Origin: Nocardiopsis alba DSM 43377
GTDB lineage: Bacteria; Actinomycetota; Actinomycetes; Streptosporangiales; Streptosporangiaceae
Length of the DNA stretch: 64,000 nucleotides
Reading direction: 5' to 3'
Assembly: GCF_000341225.1 (NCBI RefSeq)
Contig: NZ_ANAC01000003.1
Coordinates: forward strand, 178,464-242,463
Each line of letters starts with the position of its first letter. Within the stretch, counting starts at the first letter, position 1. Shown here piece after piece: positions 39,238-46,909 of this stretch. Both the position numbers and the translations under genes were made by a program. The notes beneath the pieces were generated by a model. The model ran no database searches. It was not told where the DNA came from and saw only the letters and a list, made by a program, of their open reading frames with translations.

Positions 39238-41028
39238 ATGACGTCGCCCACACCCACCGCCCGCGTCGATCGCGGTCACCTGCCCCCCGGAGTCGTGGGG
39301 CTCGGGAGGAAGGACCCCGAGAGGGTCGGCCCCTACCGGACGCTCGGCGTGATCCGTCGTGACGCGGCGGGCGCGACCCTGCTGGCGGAGGCCGCCGACG
39401 GCGCCCTCGCCTCGGTCCGACTCCTCCCCGCCGAGGTCGCCGACGGCCCCGACGTGCGGGCCCGTCTGGCCGCCGAGGCCGGTCGACTCTCCCGCGCTCG
39501 GGCCCTGTGCCTGGCCGGGTACCGGGACGCCGACCTTCAGGCCGCCGAGCCCTGGCTGGCCACCGAGTACGTTCCCGGGCGGACCCTGGGAGAACACGTC
39601 ACCGAACACGGTCCGCTGCGGGGAGAGACGCTCACCGCGCTGGCCGCGGGGACGGCGGAGGCCCTGGCCGCCTGGCACGCCCTCGGCGGCCTCCACCTCG
39701 CCCTGGACCCGTCCAGGGTCGTCCTGTCCCCACGGGGCCCGAAGATCGTGGATCCGGGGATCTCCTCCGCCACCGGCCGCCCGCTCGGCGACGGGCGTTG
39801 GGCGGCCCCGGAACAGGGGGCCGTCGACGGATCCGCCGACGTCTTCGCCTGGGGACGCCTGATGCGCTACGCGGCCACCGGCGCGGAACCCTCCGGAACG
39901 ATGACGGACGATCCCGCTACGGGCGCCGTCTCCGACCCCCTGGCCTCGCTCATCGGCGAGGCGTCGCGGAGGGAACCCGGAGAACGGCCCACCGCGCTCC
40001 GGCTGCTGGAGGAGCTCACGCCCGGATCCGGAGGTGACCTGGGGCGAGCGGTCTCCGACCTTCTGGCCGGATCGTGGACCGGGGTGAGCGCCCCCGAACC
40101 GCGTCGGGCCCGCCGGTCGCGCACACCGGTGGTGGTGGGCGCGGCCTCGGTCGTGCTGGTGGGCGCGCTGGTGGGCGGCCTGCTGTGGAGCGGAGACGAC
40201 TCCGGCGGTCCGCTCGGCGCCCTGAGCCCGACCGGCTCCGGATCGCAGGACACACAAGGGGAGGAGGACGCGACCTCGGGTGGAGGAGCCGAGGGGGCCG
40301 GAGAGGCCGAGGAGGGGACCACCCTCGCCGTCGAAAGCGATCCCACGGACGGCGCGGCCGTGGTCGCCGAGGCGCTCGAACTGGTTCGAGGGGCCTCGGA
40401 CCTCCTGTACCGGGAGCACTTCAGGATCGACGAGGGGGGAAGTCCCTCGGTCGCCGTCCTGGAGTACACCGAGGAGCCGGTCCGGGCGGTACGGAACATG
40501 AACTACCACCCGATGGGGGCCTCGGTGAGTCTGCGGTTCGGCACCGACCTGGCGGAGGAGGTCGAAGGCATCATCGACCCCGCGACGGGCGACACCGGGA
40601 ACATCGACTATCACCGGAGCGAAGGAGGGTCCGCCACGGGGACGGAGCTGTGGGAGGAGGCTCAGTGGCCGCTCGAATGGATCCTGGAGCCGGGCGCGGA
40701 GATCGAGTACCTGAGTCTGAGTCCGGTCCCCCACGAAACGAGCTTCGAGGACACCATCAGTGACGGTCTGGTGTTCGAGGCTGCCGAAGGCCACCACTAC
40801 AGCGGGACCTACGTCGACGGGTCCGAGAGGCCGGAGGCCCGGGAGACCGTCGTGGACTTCGACCTGTGGATCGACGATCAGGGCCACCCGCTGCGCATCG
40901 AGGCGTCCGGTGTGATCTATCCGGAGAACCCAGCGCATCCGGACACGACCTTCGACCAGGAGCGGGACTACATCTTCCACGAGCCCCGCGAGATCCACGT
41001 CCCCGAGGAGTCGGAGCTCGGACCCTGA
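39238..41028 (+). CDS. Transmembrane pseudokinase 3 of 4
   Basis: 596 residues from the ATG at 39238. The N-terminal domain aligns end to end with its neighbours (TEYVPGRTLGEHVTEHGPLR, APEQGAVDGSADVFAWG) but catalytic residues are gone. The glycine loop reads GVIRRDAAGATLL. The ATP lysine is Arg61 (LASVRLLP). HRDLKPGN becomes HLALDPSR, losing the catalytic Asp (Ala155), the Lys (Asp157) and the Asn (Arg160). DFG is DPG (172-174). The activation segment is shortened. The frame is fully open with normal codon use, so it is a maintained protein, not a decaying gene. Membrane helix VVVGAASVVLVGALVGGLLW (~300-319) and the shared extracellular domain follow. Likely an allosteric or decoy partner of the adjacent kinases. 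Confidence 0.88.
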   Translation: MTSPTPTARVDRGHLPPGVVGLGRKDPERVGPYRTLGVIRRDAAGATLLAEAADGALASVRLLPAEVADGPDVRARLAAEAGRLSRARALCLAGYRDADLQAAEPWLATEYVPGRTLGEHVTEHGPLRGETLTALAAGTAEALAAWHALGGLHLALDPSRVVLSPRGPKIVDPGISSATGRPLGDGRWAAPEQGAVDGSADVFAWGRLMRYAATGAEPSGTMTDDPATGAVSDPLASLIGEASRREPGERPTALRLLEELTPGSGGDLGRAVSDLLAGSWTGVSAPEPRRARRSRTPVVVGAASVVLVGALVGGLLWSGDDSGGPLGALSPTGSGSQDTQGEEDATSGGGAEGAGEAEEGTTLAVESDPTDGAAVVAEALELVRGASDLLYREHFRIDEGGSPSVAVLEYTEEPVRAVRNMNYHPMGASVSLRFGTDLAEEVEGIIDPATGDTGNIDYHRSEGGSATGTELWEEAQWPLEWILEPGAEIEYLSLSPVPHETSFEDTISDGLVFEAAEGHHYSGTYVDGSERPEARETVVDFDLWIDDQGHPLRIEASGVIYPENPAHPDTTFDQERDYIFHEPREIHVPEESELGP

Positions 41029-41062
41029 GCTCGGAACACCCCCGTCATCGTGAAGGGAAACG

Positions 41063-43093
41063 ATGAGCACATCCCCCACCGAGAACCCGGGCCTGCCGCC
41101 CGGCCTCGAACCGCTCTCCGAGGCAGACCCCCGTCTGATCGGCCCCTACCGGCTCTTGGGTCGGATCGGGGCGGGAGGGATGGGCGTGGTGTACGCGGTG
41201 CTGGACCCCGGTGGCCTCTGCGTCGCGCTCAAGACCGTCCACGCGAAGTACGCGGATCGACCCGGACATCGGGAGGCGTTCGCACGAGAGGTCGAGATGC
41301 TGCGCCGCGCCGACGGGGTCAGCACCGCCCGAGTGCACGGCGCGGACCCGACGGCGCCGGTGCCGTGGCTGGCCTTCGACTACGTGCCCGGCCGGGATCT
41401 GCGTCGCCACGTGCGCGAGTTCGGCCCTTTGACCGGTGACATGCTGCGCACGTTCGCCCTGGGCGTGGCCGAAGGGCTGGCCACCCTGCACTCGGCGGGG
41501 ATCGCGCATCGCGACATCAAGCCGGGCAACGTCATCCTGGCCCCGGACGGGCCCAAGATCGTGGACTTCGGTATCGCGGTCGAGGTCGGCACCGACCCGG
41601 AGCGGGACGCCTCGGCCTCCTACGGGACCCCGGGCTGGTCCGCGCCCGAACGCTACACCGGCGCCGTCGCCGATCCGGCGGCGGACGTGTTCGCCTGGGG
41701 CGGGCTGGTGGCCTTGGCCGCCACCGGCCGCGCCCCCTTCGGGAAAGGGGACGCGGCGGAGTTGGCCGCACGGGTCCAGGCGGGCGACCACGACGTCGAA
41801 GGGGTCCCCGAGGAGCTGCTGTCCCTGGTGGAGCGGGCGCTGTCGGTGCTCCCCGCCGAACGGCCCACCGCGTTCGACCTCCTGACCGCTCTGCTGCCGC
41901 CCGCCACGATGGAGTCGAACGTTCAGGCCGGGCCGGACTCCGACCGCGCCCGTACGCAGCGGGCGCTGCGCGGGATGCTGGCCGACTACTGGCACGGGGT
42001 GGACTCGGCCGGTCACGACCCGGCCCGTTGGGCCGCCGCGCTGGGAACCGTCTCCGCGGCGGGTCTGGGCGTGGCCGGGGCGGGGACCCTGGGCGCCGGC
42101 GCGGGCACCGGAGCGACCACGGGGGTGTCCGCCGCGGGTGTGGTGGGAGGAGCCGTGGGCAAGGCCGGTGGCGCCGCGGCCGGCGGAGGGTCGCTCGGCG
42201 CGGGCGCGACCGGTGGCGGTGGGCTGCTCGGAGTCCTGGGCGGGACCAAGGGCCTCGTCGCCGCTCTGGGGACGTTGACGCTGGTCGGCGGGTTGGCGGC
42301 GGGAGGGGCCTGGTATCTCGGGAACGACGCTCCGGCGGAGGAGGCGGCCGCCGAGGAGCCCGAGGAGGCCGGCCTCGCCGTCGACATGAACCCGGAGGAT
42401 GGCGCGGCCGTGGTCGCCGAGGCCTTCACTCTGGCGTTGGAGGCCGACAGCTTCACCACCTACGACTTCGTATACGCGAGTGGTCTCGGTGACAGACCCG
42501 CCGGCTACTACGTTCAGACAGGGGGGCCGGTCCCCGCGATCCTCGTGAACAACTACATGATCACCGGCGGGAGCATGGCTCTGGGGGAGGGTCTGGACGA
42601 TGTCGTGTACTTTTCCAACACGTCCTTCGACCCCGGTGAAGCGCCGGAGCGCGAGTACTACCGGTCGGACGGGTACGGGACCAGCGCGCCGGAGCACCCC
42701 CGAGAGCTTTGGGAGGAGCTTCTCGACGTGGTGTTCGCCTATCTGGAACCGGTCGATCTGATCTACGAGGGCACCGGTACGACCCCGACGGAGTTTCTCC
42801 CCGACGAGTTCTTCGCCTATGGCCAAGTGTTGGAGCGTCCGGGGCATCGATATACGGGCACCTATATCGAAGAGGATTACCTGGATTACGGGGACGTGGA
42901 GGCCACACTGGAGTTCTGGGTCGATGAGGCCGGGTATCCGTTGTACTTCGATCAGAACGTCTCGCCGGGAGGAACGGACCCGGACACCGGGAGACCCGTC
43001 GAACACGGGTATCGCGTCGAGTTCGCCGGTTTCGACCAACCGATCGACCTCTACGTCCCCACCGCGGACGAGATCCGGGACGAACCTTCGTGA
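41063..43093 (+). CDS. Transmembrane Ser/Thr protein kinase 4 of 4
   Basis: 676 residues from the ATG at 41063 (GAAGGGAAACG upstream). The kinase domain (~27-290) is complete: GRIGAGGMGVVY, Lys57 (VALK), HRDIKPGN (His149-Asp151), DFG (168-170) and GTPGWSAPERY. It differs from the others by a long Gly/Ala-rich region (~325-385) before the membrane helix (~390-413). An acidic linker and an extracellular domain related to kinases 2 and 3 follow: EDGAAVVAEAFTLALEADSF, HRYTGTYIEED, FWVDEAGYPLYF and a C-terminal PIDLYVPTADEI. Codon use toward the 3' end (42780-42960) is less GC-rich, suggesting faster drift of the sensor domain. Confidence 0.9.
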   Translation: MSTSPTENPGLPPGLEPLSEADPRLIGPYRLLGRIGAGGMGVVYAVLDPGGLCVALKTVHAKYADRPGHREAFAREVEMLRRADGVSTARVHGADPTAPVPWLAFDYVPGRDLRRHVREFGPLTGDMLRTFALGVAEGLATLHSAGIAHRDIKPGNVILAPDGPKIVDFGIAVEVGTDPERDASASYGTPGWSAPERYTGAVADPAADVFAWGGLVALAATGRAPFGKGDAAELAARVQAGDHDVEGVPEELLSLVERALSVLPAERPTAFDLLTALLPPATMESNVQAGPDSDRARTQRALRGMLADYWHGVDSAGHDPARWAAALGTVSAAGLGVAGAGTLGAGAGTGATTGVSAAGVVGGAVGKAGGAAAGGGSLGAGATGGGGLLGVLGGTKGLVAALGTLTLVGGLAAGGAWYLGNDAPAEEAAAEEPEEAGLAVDMNPEDGAAVVAEAFTLALEADSFTTYDFVYASGLGDRPAGYYVQTGGPVPAILVNNYMITGGSMALGEGLDDVVYFSNTSFDPGEAPEREYYRSDGYGTSAPEHPRELWEELLDVVFAYLEPVDLIYEGTGTTPTEFLPDEFFAYGQVLERPGHRYTGTYIEEDYLDYGDVEATLEFWVDEAGYPLYFDQNVSPGGTDPDTGRPVEHGYRVEFAGFDQPIDLYVPTADEIRDEPS

Positions 43094-43126
43094 TCTTCAG
43101 GTGGCGTCCCCGCCTCTTCGGAAATG

Positions 43127-43161
43127 ATGGGCCCCGGCGCCGTTACGGCACCGGGGCCCAT
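43127..43161. terminator. Bidirectional terminator between kinase 4 and the S9 peptidase
   Basis: ATGGGCCCCGG (43127-43137) pairs with CCGGGGCCCAT (43151-43161), with a further GCCG/CGGC inner stem around TTA. It lies between two convergent stops. Confidence 0.88.
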
Positions 43162-43166
43162 GCGCG

Positions 43167-45347
43167 CTAGGCGCCCTTCAGGTTCTCCTTGAGGAAGTCG
43201 ACCTGGAGCAGCAGCAGGTTCTCCGCGGTCACCGGGTCGGCGGGGCTGTGCGTCACGCCGGCGAGCGGCAGCACGGTGTGCGGACGGCCGGCGGCGAGCA
43301 GGGCCTCCGACATGCGCTGGGTGTGCGCGAACACGACGTTGTCGTCGATGAGCCCGTGGACGAGCATCAGCGGACGTCGCAGTTCTACGGCGTCCGAGAC
43401 CAGCGACAGACGCTCGTACACCTCCTTCTGCTCCTGAGGCGTGCCCAGGTAGCGTTCGGTGTAGTGCGTGTCGTACAGCGCCCAGTCGATGACCGGGGCG
43501 CCCGCCACCGCCGCGTGGAACACGTCCGGGCGGCGCAGGACCGCCAACGCGGACAGGTAGCCGCCGAACGACCAGCCGTGGATGCCCACCCGGGTCGCGT
43601 CCAGGAAGTCGAACCGGCCGAGCGCGTCCTCCAGGGCGGCCACCTGGTCGTCCAGCACCGGGCCGGCCAGGTCGTGGTGGACCTCCTGCTCCCACTCCAC
43701 GCTCACGCCCGGGGTGCCGCGTCCGTCCGCGATGAGGACGGCGAAGCCCTGCTCGGCGAACCACTGGGCCGTCAGGTAGGCGCCGCGCGCGTTGAGCACC
43801 CGCTGGGCGTGGGGGCCGCCGTAGGGGGCCATCAGCACCGGCAGGGATCCCTCGCCCTCCTTCCACCAGGACGGCAGGAGCAGCGAGGTGGGGACGCGAC
43901 GTTCGCCGGCGAACCAGGTCTCGACCCGGGGCTCGGGCAGTTCGGGGGTCTCGGCGAGGCTCTCGATCTCACCGTGCGTGCGGCGGGTCTCGGTGCTCGC
44001 GCCGCGGATCACGTGGGTGCGCACCCCGGTGAAGTCCAGGGAACGGTGCTGGAGCACCAGGGTGTCGCCGCGCAGGCGCCCGGAGAGCAGACCGCCCTCG
44101 CCGCCGCCCGGTACCTCCACCGGAAGGCAGGTGCCCTCGCGGGTGTCGGCCAGCCACAGCGCCAGGTCGCCGGGGCGGCCCTCGGGTGAGCCGGAGAACA
44201 GTACCCGGTCGCCGTCCACGTCCACCACGCCCCGCAGGTACACGTCGGCGGCGCTCACGGCGTTCTCGCCCACGTACACGCGACGGGCGCCGGTGCCCTC
44301 CTCACGGGCGATCCACACCGGGGCTCCCGAGGCGGTGAAGTCCGGAACACCCGGCATGAGCTCCACCCACACCTCGTCGCTCTCGGTGCGCACCGCCGAG
44401 ACCAGTCCGGTGGCGGGGTCGGAGCTGAACAGGGTGAGGGTCCGCTGGTCGCGGCTCTGGGCGGTGAAGATCAGGGTGGGGTTCCCGTCGGGGCCGGTCG
44501 TCCAACCCACGGTGGGCAGGTAGGGCAGCGCCTCCCGGTCCCACTCGATCGGGGCGGGGGTGGGGCGGCCGTCGGCCCGGTAGGCGGTGGGGGAGGGGAC
44601 GGAGACGACCGCCAGCCGCACGTCCGGGTTGGCGGTGCCCGCCGCCGGATAGCGCAGCGGCTGCGGTTCCCGATCGGGGCGGTTCGGGTCTCCGACGAAC
44701 CAGCGGTTCACCTCGGACTCGTCGACGCGGCTCACCGCGAGGGAGGCGCCGTCGGGCGACCACCAGAAGCCGCGGACCCGGCCCATCTCCTCCGCGGAGA
44801 CCAGGTCGGCCAGACCCCAGGTGACGTGCTCGCCGTCCGGCTCCACGAGGATCCGGTCCCGGTCCTCGTCGCCGTTGTCGGTGATGTCGATGACCCGGAC
44901 CGCGCCCTGGTGCACGTAGGCCACCCGGTCGCCGGCCGGGTCGATCCTCGGGTCCACGGCCGGGGTGGCCACCGGAAGCTCGCGCGGAGCGGTGTCGTCG
45001 CCGACCAGGTCGACGTAGAACACGCGACCGGACAGGGTGAACACGGCGCGGGTGAAGGCGTCGTCGACGGTGTAGGAGACGATGCCGCCGCCGTGCTCGC
45101 GCATCCGCTCACGGCGGGCGCGCTCCTCCGGGGGGAGGTTCTCGTCGTCCGCGCCGAGCTCTCGGGGGTCGGCGAGCACGGTCACCGCGCCGTTCTCCGG
45201 GGTGTACCGCCACAGGCAGGTCGCCGTGTCGGTGCCGTTCCGGCCGCGCAGGAAGGTGACGCTCTCCCCGTCCGGGGAGATCTGGAAGTTGCGGGGGACC
45301 CCGATCGTGAAGCGCTGGGTCCGGGCCTGTTGACGAGGAAAGCTCAT
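43167..45347 (-). CDS. S9 family prolyl oligopeptidase / dipeptidyl aminopeptidase
   Basis: 726 residues from the ATG at 45347; a GTG at 45368 would add seven residues, and neither has a strong ribosome site. The N-terminal ~480 residues are a beta-propeller of the DPP IV type (SPDGASLAVSRVDESEV, RYPAAGTANPDVRLAVV). The C-terminal alpha/beta hydrolase has GIHGWSFGGYLSA (nucleophile Ser), HGLIDDNVVFAH (Asp) and AGVTHSP (His). No signal peptide is seen, so it probably acts on peptides in the cytoplasm. It stands alone, facing the kinase array and diverging from mshB. Confidence 0.93.
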   Translation of the reverse strand: MSFPRQQARTQRFTIGVPRNFQISPDGESVTFLRGRNGTDTATCLWRYTPENGAVTVLADPRELGADDENLPPEERARRERMREHGGGIVSYTVDDAFTRAVFTLSGRVFYVDLVGDDTAPRELPVATPAVDPRIDPAGDRVAYVHQGAVRVIDITDNGDEDRDRILVEPDGEHVTWGLADLVSAEEMGRVRGFWWSPDGASLAVSRVDESEVNRWFVGDPNRPDREPQPLRYPAAGTANPDVRLAVVSVPSPTAYRADGRPTPAPIEWDREALPYLPTVGWTTGPDGNPTLIFTAQSRDQRTLTLFSSDPATGLVSAVRTESDEVWVELMPGVPDFTASGAPVWIAREEGTGARRVYVGENAVSAADVYLRGVVDVDGDRVLFSGSPEGRPGDLALWLADTREGTCLPVEVPGGGEGGLLSGRLRGDTLVLQHRSLDFTGVRTHVIRGASTETRRTHGEIESLAETPELPEPRVETWFAGERRVPTSLLLPSWWKEGEGSLPVLMAPYGGPHAQRVLNARGAYLTAQWFAEQGFAVLIADGRGTPGVSVEWEQEVHHDLAGPVLDDQVAALEDALGRFDFLDATRVGIHGWSFGGYLSALAVLRRPDVFHAAVAGAPVIDWALYDTHYTERYLGTPQEQKEVYERLSLVSDAVELRRPLMLVHGLIDDNVVFAHTQRMSEALLAAGRPHTVLPLAGVTHSPADPVTAENLLLLQVDFLKENLKGA

Positions 45348-45436
45348 AGGCCGATTGTGTCCCATCACCTGGACGGGGCGCTGCGGCGGCTTCGACGCCC
45401 GGGGAGCGGACCGGTCGAATTCAGGCCTTTGTTCAG

Positions 45437-45463
45437 GGAAGGCCTGGTCCGGGGGGTATTGTT
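45437..45463 (+). promoter_or_regulatory. SigR-like promoter upstream of mshB
   Basis: GGAAG (45437-45441) and GTT (45461-45463) are separated by 19 bases, close to the actinobacterial SigR/SigH rule GGAAT-N18/19-GTT. Transcription would begin about seven bases later, at the GTG start of mshB, giving a leaderless message. The -35 element differs from consensus at its last base. Confidence 0.4.
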
Positions 45464-45469
45464 CGCTGG

Positions 45470-46336
45470 GTGATGGACAGGCGACTGATGATGGTGCACG
45501 CGCACCCGGACGACGAGAGCATCGTCACCGGTGCCACGCTGGCGAAGTACGCGGCCGAGGGGGTCGGGGTCACCCTGGTGACCTGCACCCTGGGCGAGGA
45601 GGGGGAGGTCATTCCGCCGGAACTGGCCCACCTGACCTCCGACCGTGATGACCGACTCGGCGAGTACCGGATCGGGGAGCTGGACAAGGCCTGCGGGGCC
45701 TTGGGGGTGCGGGACCACCGTTTCCTCGGCGGCCCCGGGCACTACCGCGACTCCGGGATGATGGGCGGCCCCACGAACCGTCACCCCAAGGCCTTCTGGG
45801 GCGTGGACGTCGAAGAGCCGGCCGCCCTGCTCGCCGAGATCATCCGCGAGGTCCGTCCCCACGTGCTCGTGAGCTACGACGAGCACGGCGGCTATGGGCA
45901 CCCCGACCACATCCAGGCCCACCGGGTCACCCGCCGCGCCTGCGCGAAGGCCGGCGAGCGCACCCTCCCCGGCGCCCCCTGGAAGGTGGAGAGGCTCTAC
46001 GCGATCGCGCAGCCGGTCTCCCGGATCGAGGCCTCCATCGCCCGCCTCAACGAGGAGGCGGGGCCCTTCACCCCGCCGAGTCGGGTCTCCGACATCGCCC
46101 GAGGCACCCCGGACTCGATCGTCACCACCCGGATCGACGCCACCGACCACTGGGCGGCCAAGGCCCTGGCGATGCGCGCGCACGCCACCCAGATCACCGT
46201 CGAGGGGGAGCGCTTCGCCCTCTCCAACGACATCGCCCAGGAGATCGACGCGGTCGAGTACTTCACCCTGCTGATGGGGACTCCCCCCAAGCCCGGCCCC
46301 GACGGCTACGAGACCGACCTCTTCGCCGGTCTGTGA
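45470..46336 (+). CDS. mshB: N-acetyl-GlcN-inositol deacetylase of mycothiol biosynthesis
   Basis: 288 residues from the GTG at 45470 (an ATG follows directly at 45473). The PIG-L/LmbE fold has AHPDDE (His12, Asp15 zinc ligands and catalytic Asp14) and, near 145, GGYGHPDH supplying the third zinc His. MshB removes the acetyl group from GlcNAc-inositol, the second enzymatic step of mycothiol synthesis. The closely related mycothiol-conjugate amidase Mca is the main alternative, but Mca usually has a characteristic Lys in place of a Ser/Thr and different neighbours. In M. tuberculosis mshB is likewise followed by a small membrane-protein gene. Possible control by the thiol-stress sigma factor is noted separately. 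Confidence 0.9.
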   Translation: MMDRRLMMVHAHPDDESIVTGATLAKYAAEGVGVTLVTCTLGEEGEVIPPELAHLTSDRDDRLGEYRIGELDKACGALGVRDHRFLGGPGHYRDSGMMGGPTNRHPKAFWGVDVEEPAALLAEIIREVRPHVLVSYDEHGGYGHPDHIQAHRVTRRACAKAGERTLPGAPWKVERLYAIAQPVSRIEASIARLNEEAGPFTPPSRVSDIARGTPDSIVTTRIDATDHWAAKALAMRAHATQITVEGERFALSNDIAQEIDAVEYFTLLMGTPPKPGPDGYETDLFAGL

Positions 46337-46381
46337 GCTTCGGGCCGGCCACGGTCCGCCGAGCGCCTACCCTCGGTTTCC

Positions 46382-46903
46382 GTGAGCACACCTGTTTCCA
46401 CCCCACAGCCCCAGGGCCGCCGTCCCGTGCCCTCGTTCGTGTCCCCGACGGTGACCGTGCTGTCGTTCCTGGTCCTGATGGCGACAGGGGCGGCCACCGG
46501 CGTCCTGTCCGGCTTCGGGGTGTCCTGGTTCGCCCGTGAGTGGCCCCTGGGCGGCCTGGCCCAGGTCAAGGCCGTCGCGGGGGTCCTGCTCCTGCTGGTG
46601 GCGCTGTACGCGCTGACCCGGCTGGCCGGCTGGGGGAGCCGCCGTCAGTCCGGGGCGCTGGGATTCTCGGCGGGCTTCGCGCTGTCCCTGATGGGCATGA
46701 TCGGCTATCTGCCCGGCGGGGACATCATCTTCCCCGACGCGATCGTCAACTACGTCTTCCTGTTCGGCTCGATGGTGGCGTTGGCCCTCGGTGTGGTGCG
46801 CAGCGCGGCGCCCTTCCAGTGGCCGCCCGCGCCCACCACCGGAGAGAACGGGGCGGGGCGGATCGACGCTCCCGCCGATCCGCCCCGCTCCGTCGGAGAC
46901 TGA
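46382..46903 (+). CDS. DUF6113-like membrane protein next to mshB
   Basis: 173 residues from the GTG at 46382. Four membrane helices lie at about 22-44, 60-80, 92-112 and 122-140, with the conserved loop GYLPGGDIIFPDAIVNYVF between the last two. The family occurs beside mshB in many actinobacteria (Rv1171 position in M. tuberculosis). Function is unknown; a link to mycothiol rests on neighbourhood only. The cytoplasmic Pro-rich tail is encoded by a sequence that also forms a 13 bp hairpin (46853-46888). Confidence 0.8.
   Translation: MSTPVSTPQPQGRRPVPSFVSPTVTVLSFLVLMATGAATGVLSGFGVSWFAREWPLGGLAQVKAVAGVLLLLVALYALTRLAGWGSRRQSGALGFSAGFALSLMGMIGYLPGGDIIFPDAIVNYVFLFGSMVALALGVVRSAAPFQWPPAPTTGENGAGRIDAPADPPRSVGD
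46853..46888. terminator. Intragenic bidirectional terminator hairpin
   Basis: A 13 bp perfect stem, GCGGGGCGGATCG (46853-46865) with CGATCCGCCCCGC (46876-46888), and a ten-base loop. It lies inside the last 50 bases of the DUF6113-like gene and 22 bp past the convergent gene's stop. Only six bases separate the two stop codons, so the coding sequence itself supplies the terminator. Confidence 0.75.
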
Positions 46904-46909
46904 GCCCGC

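Noticed and set aside
39238..41028. The third kinase gene as an ordinary pseudogene
   Set aside because: It has no stop or frameshift, normal codon bias, and an intact membrane helix and sensor domain, which indicate a maintained pseudokinase.
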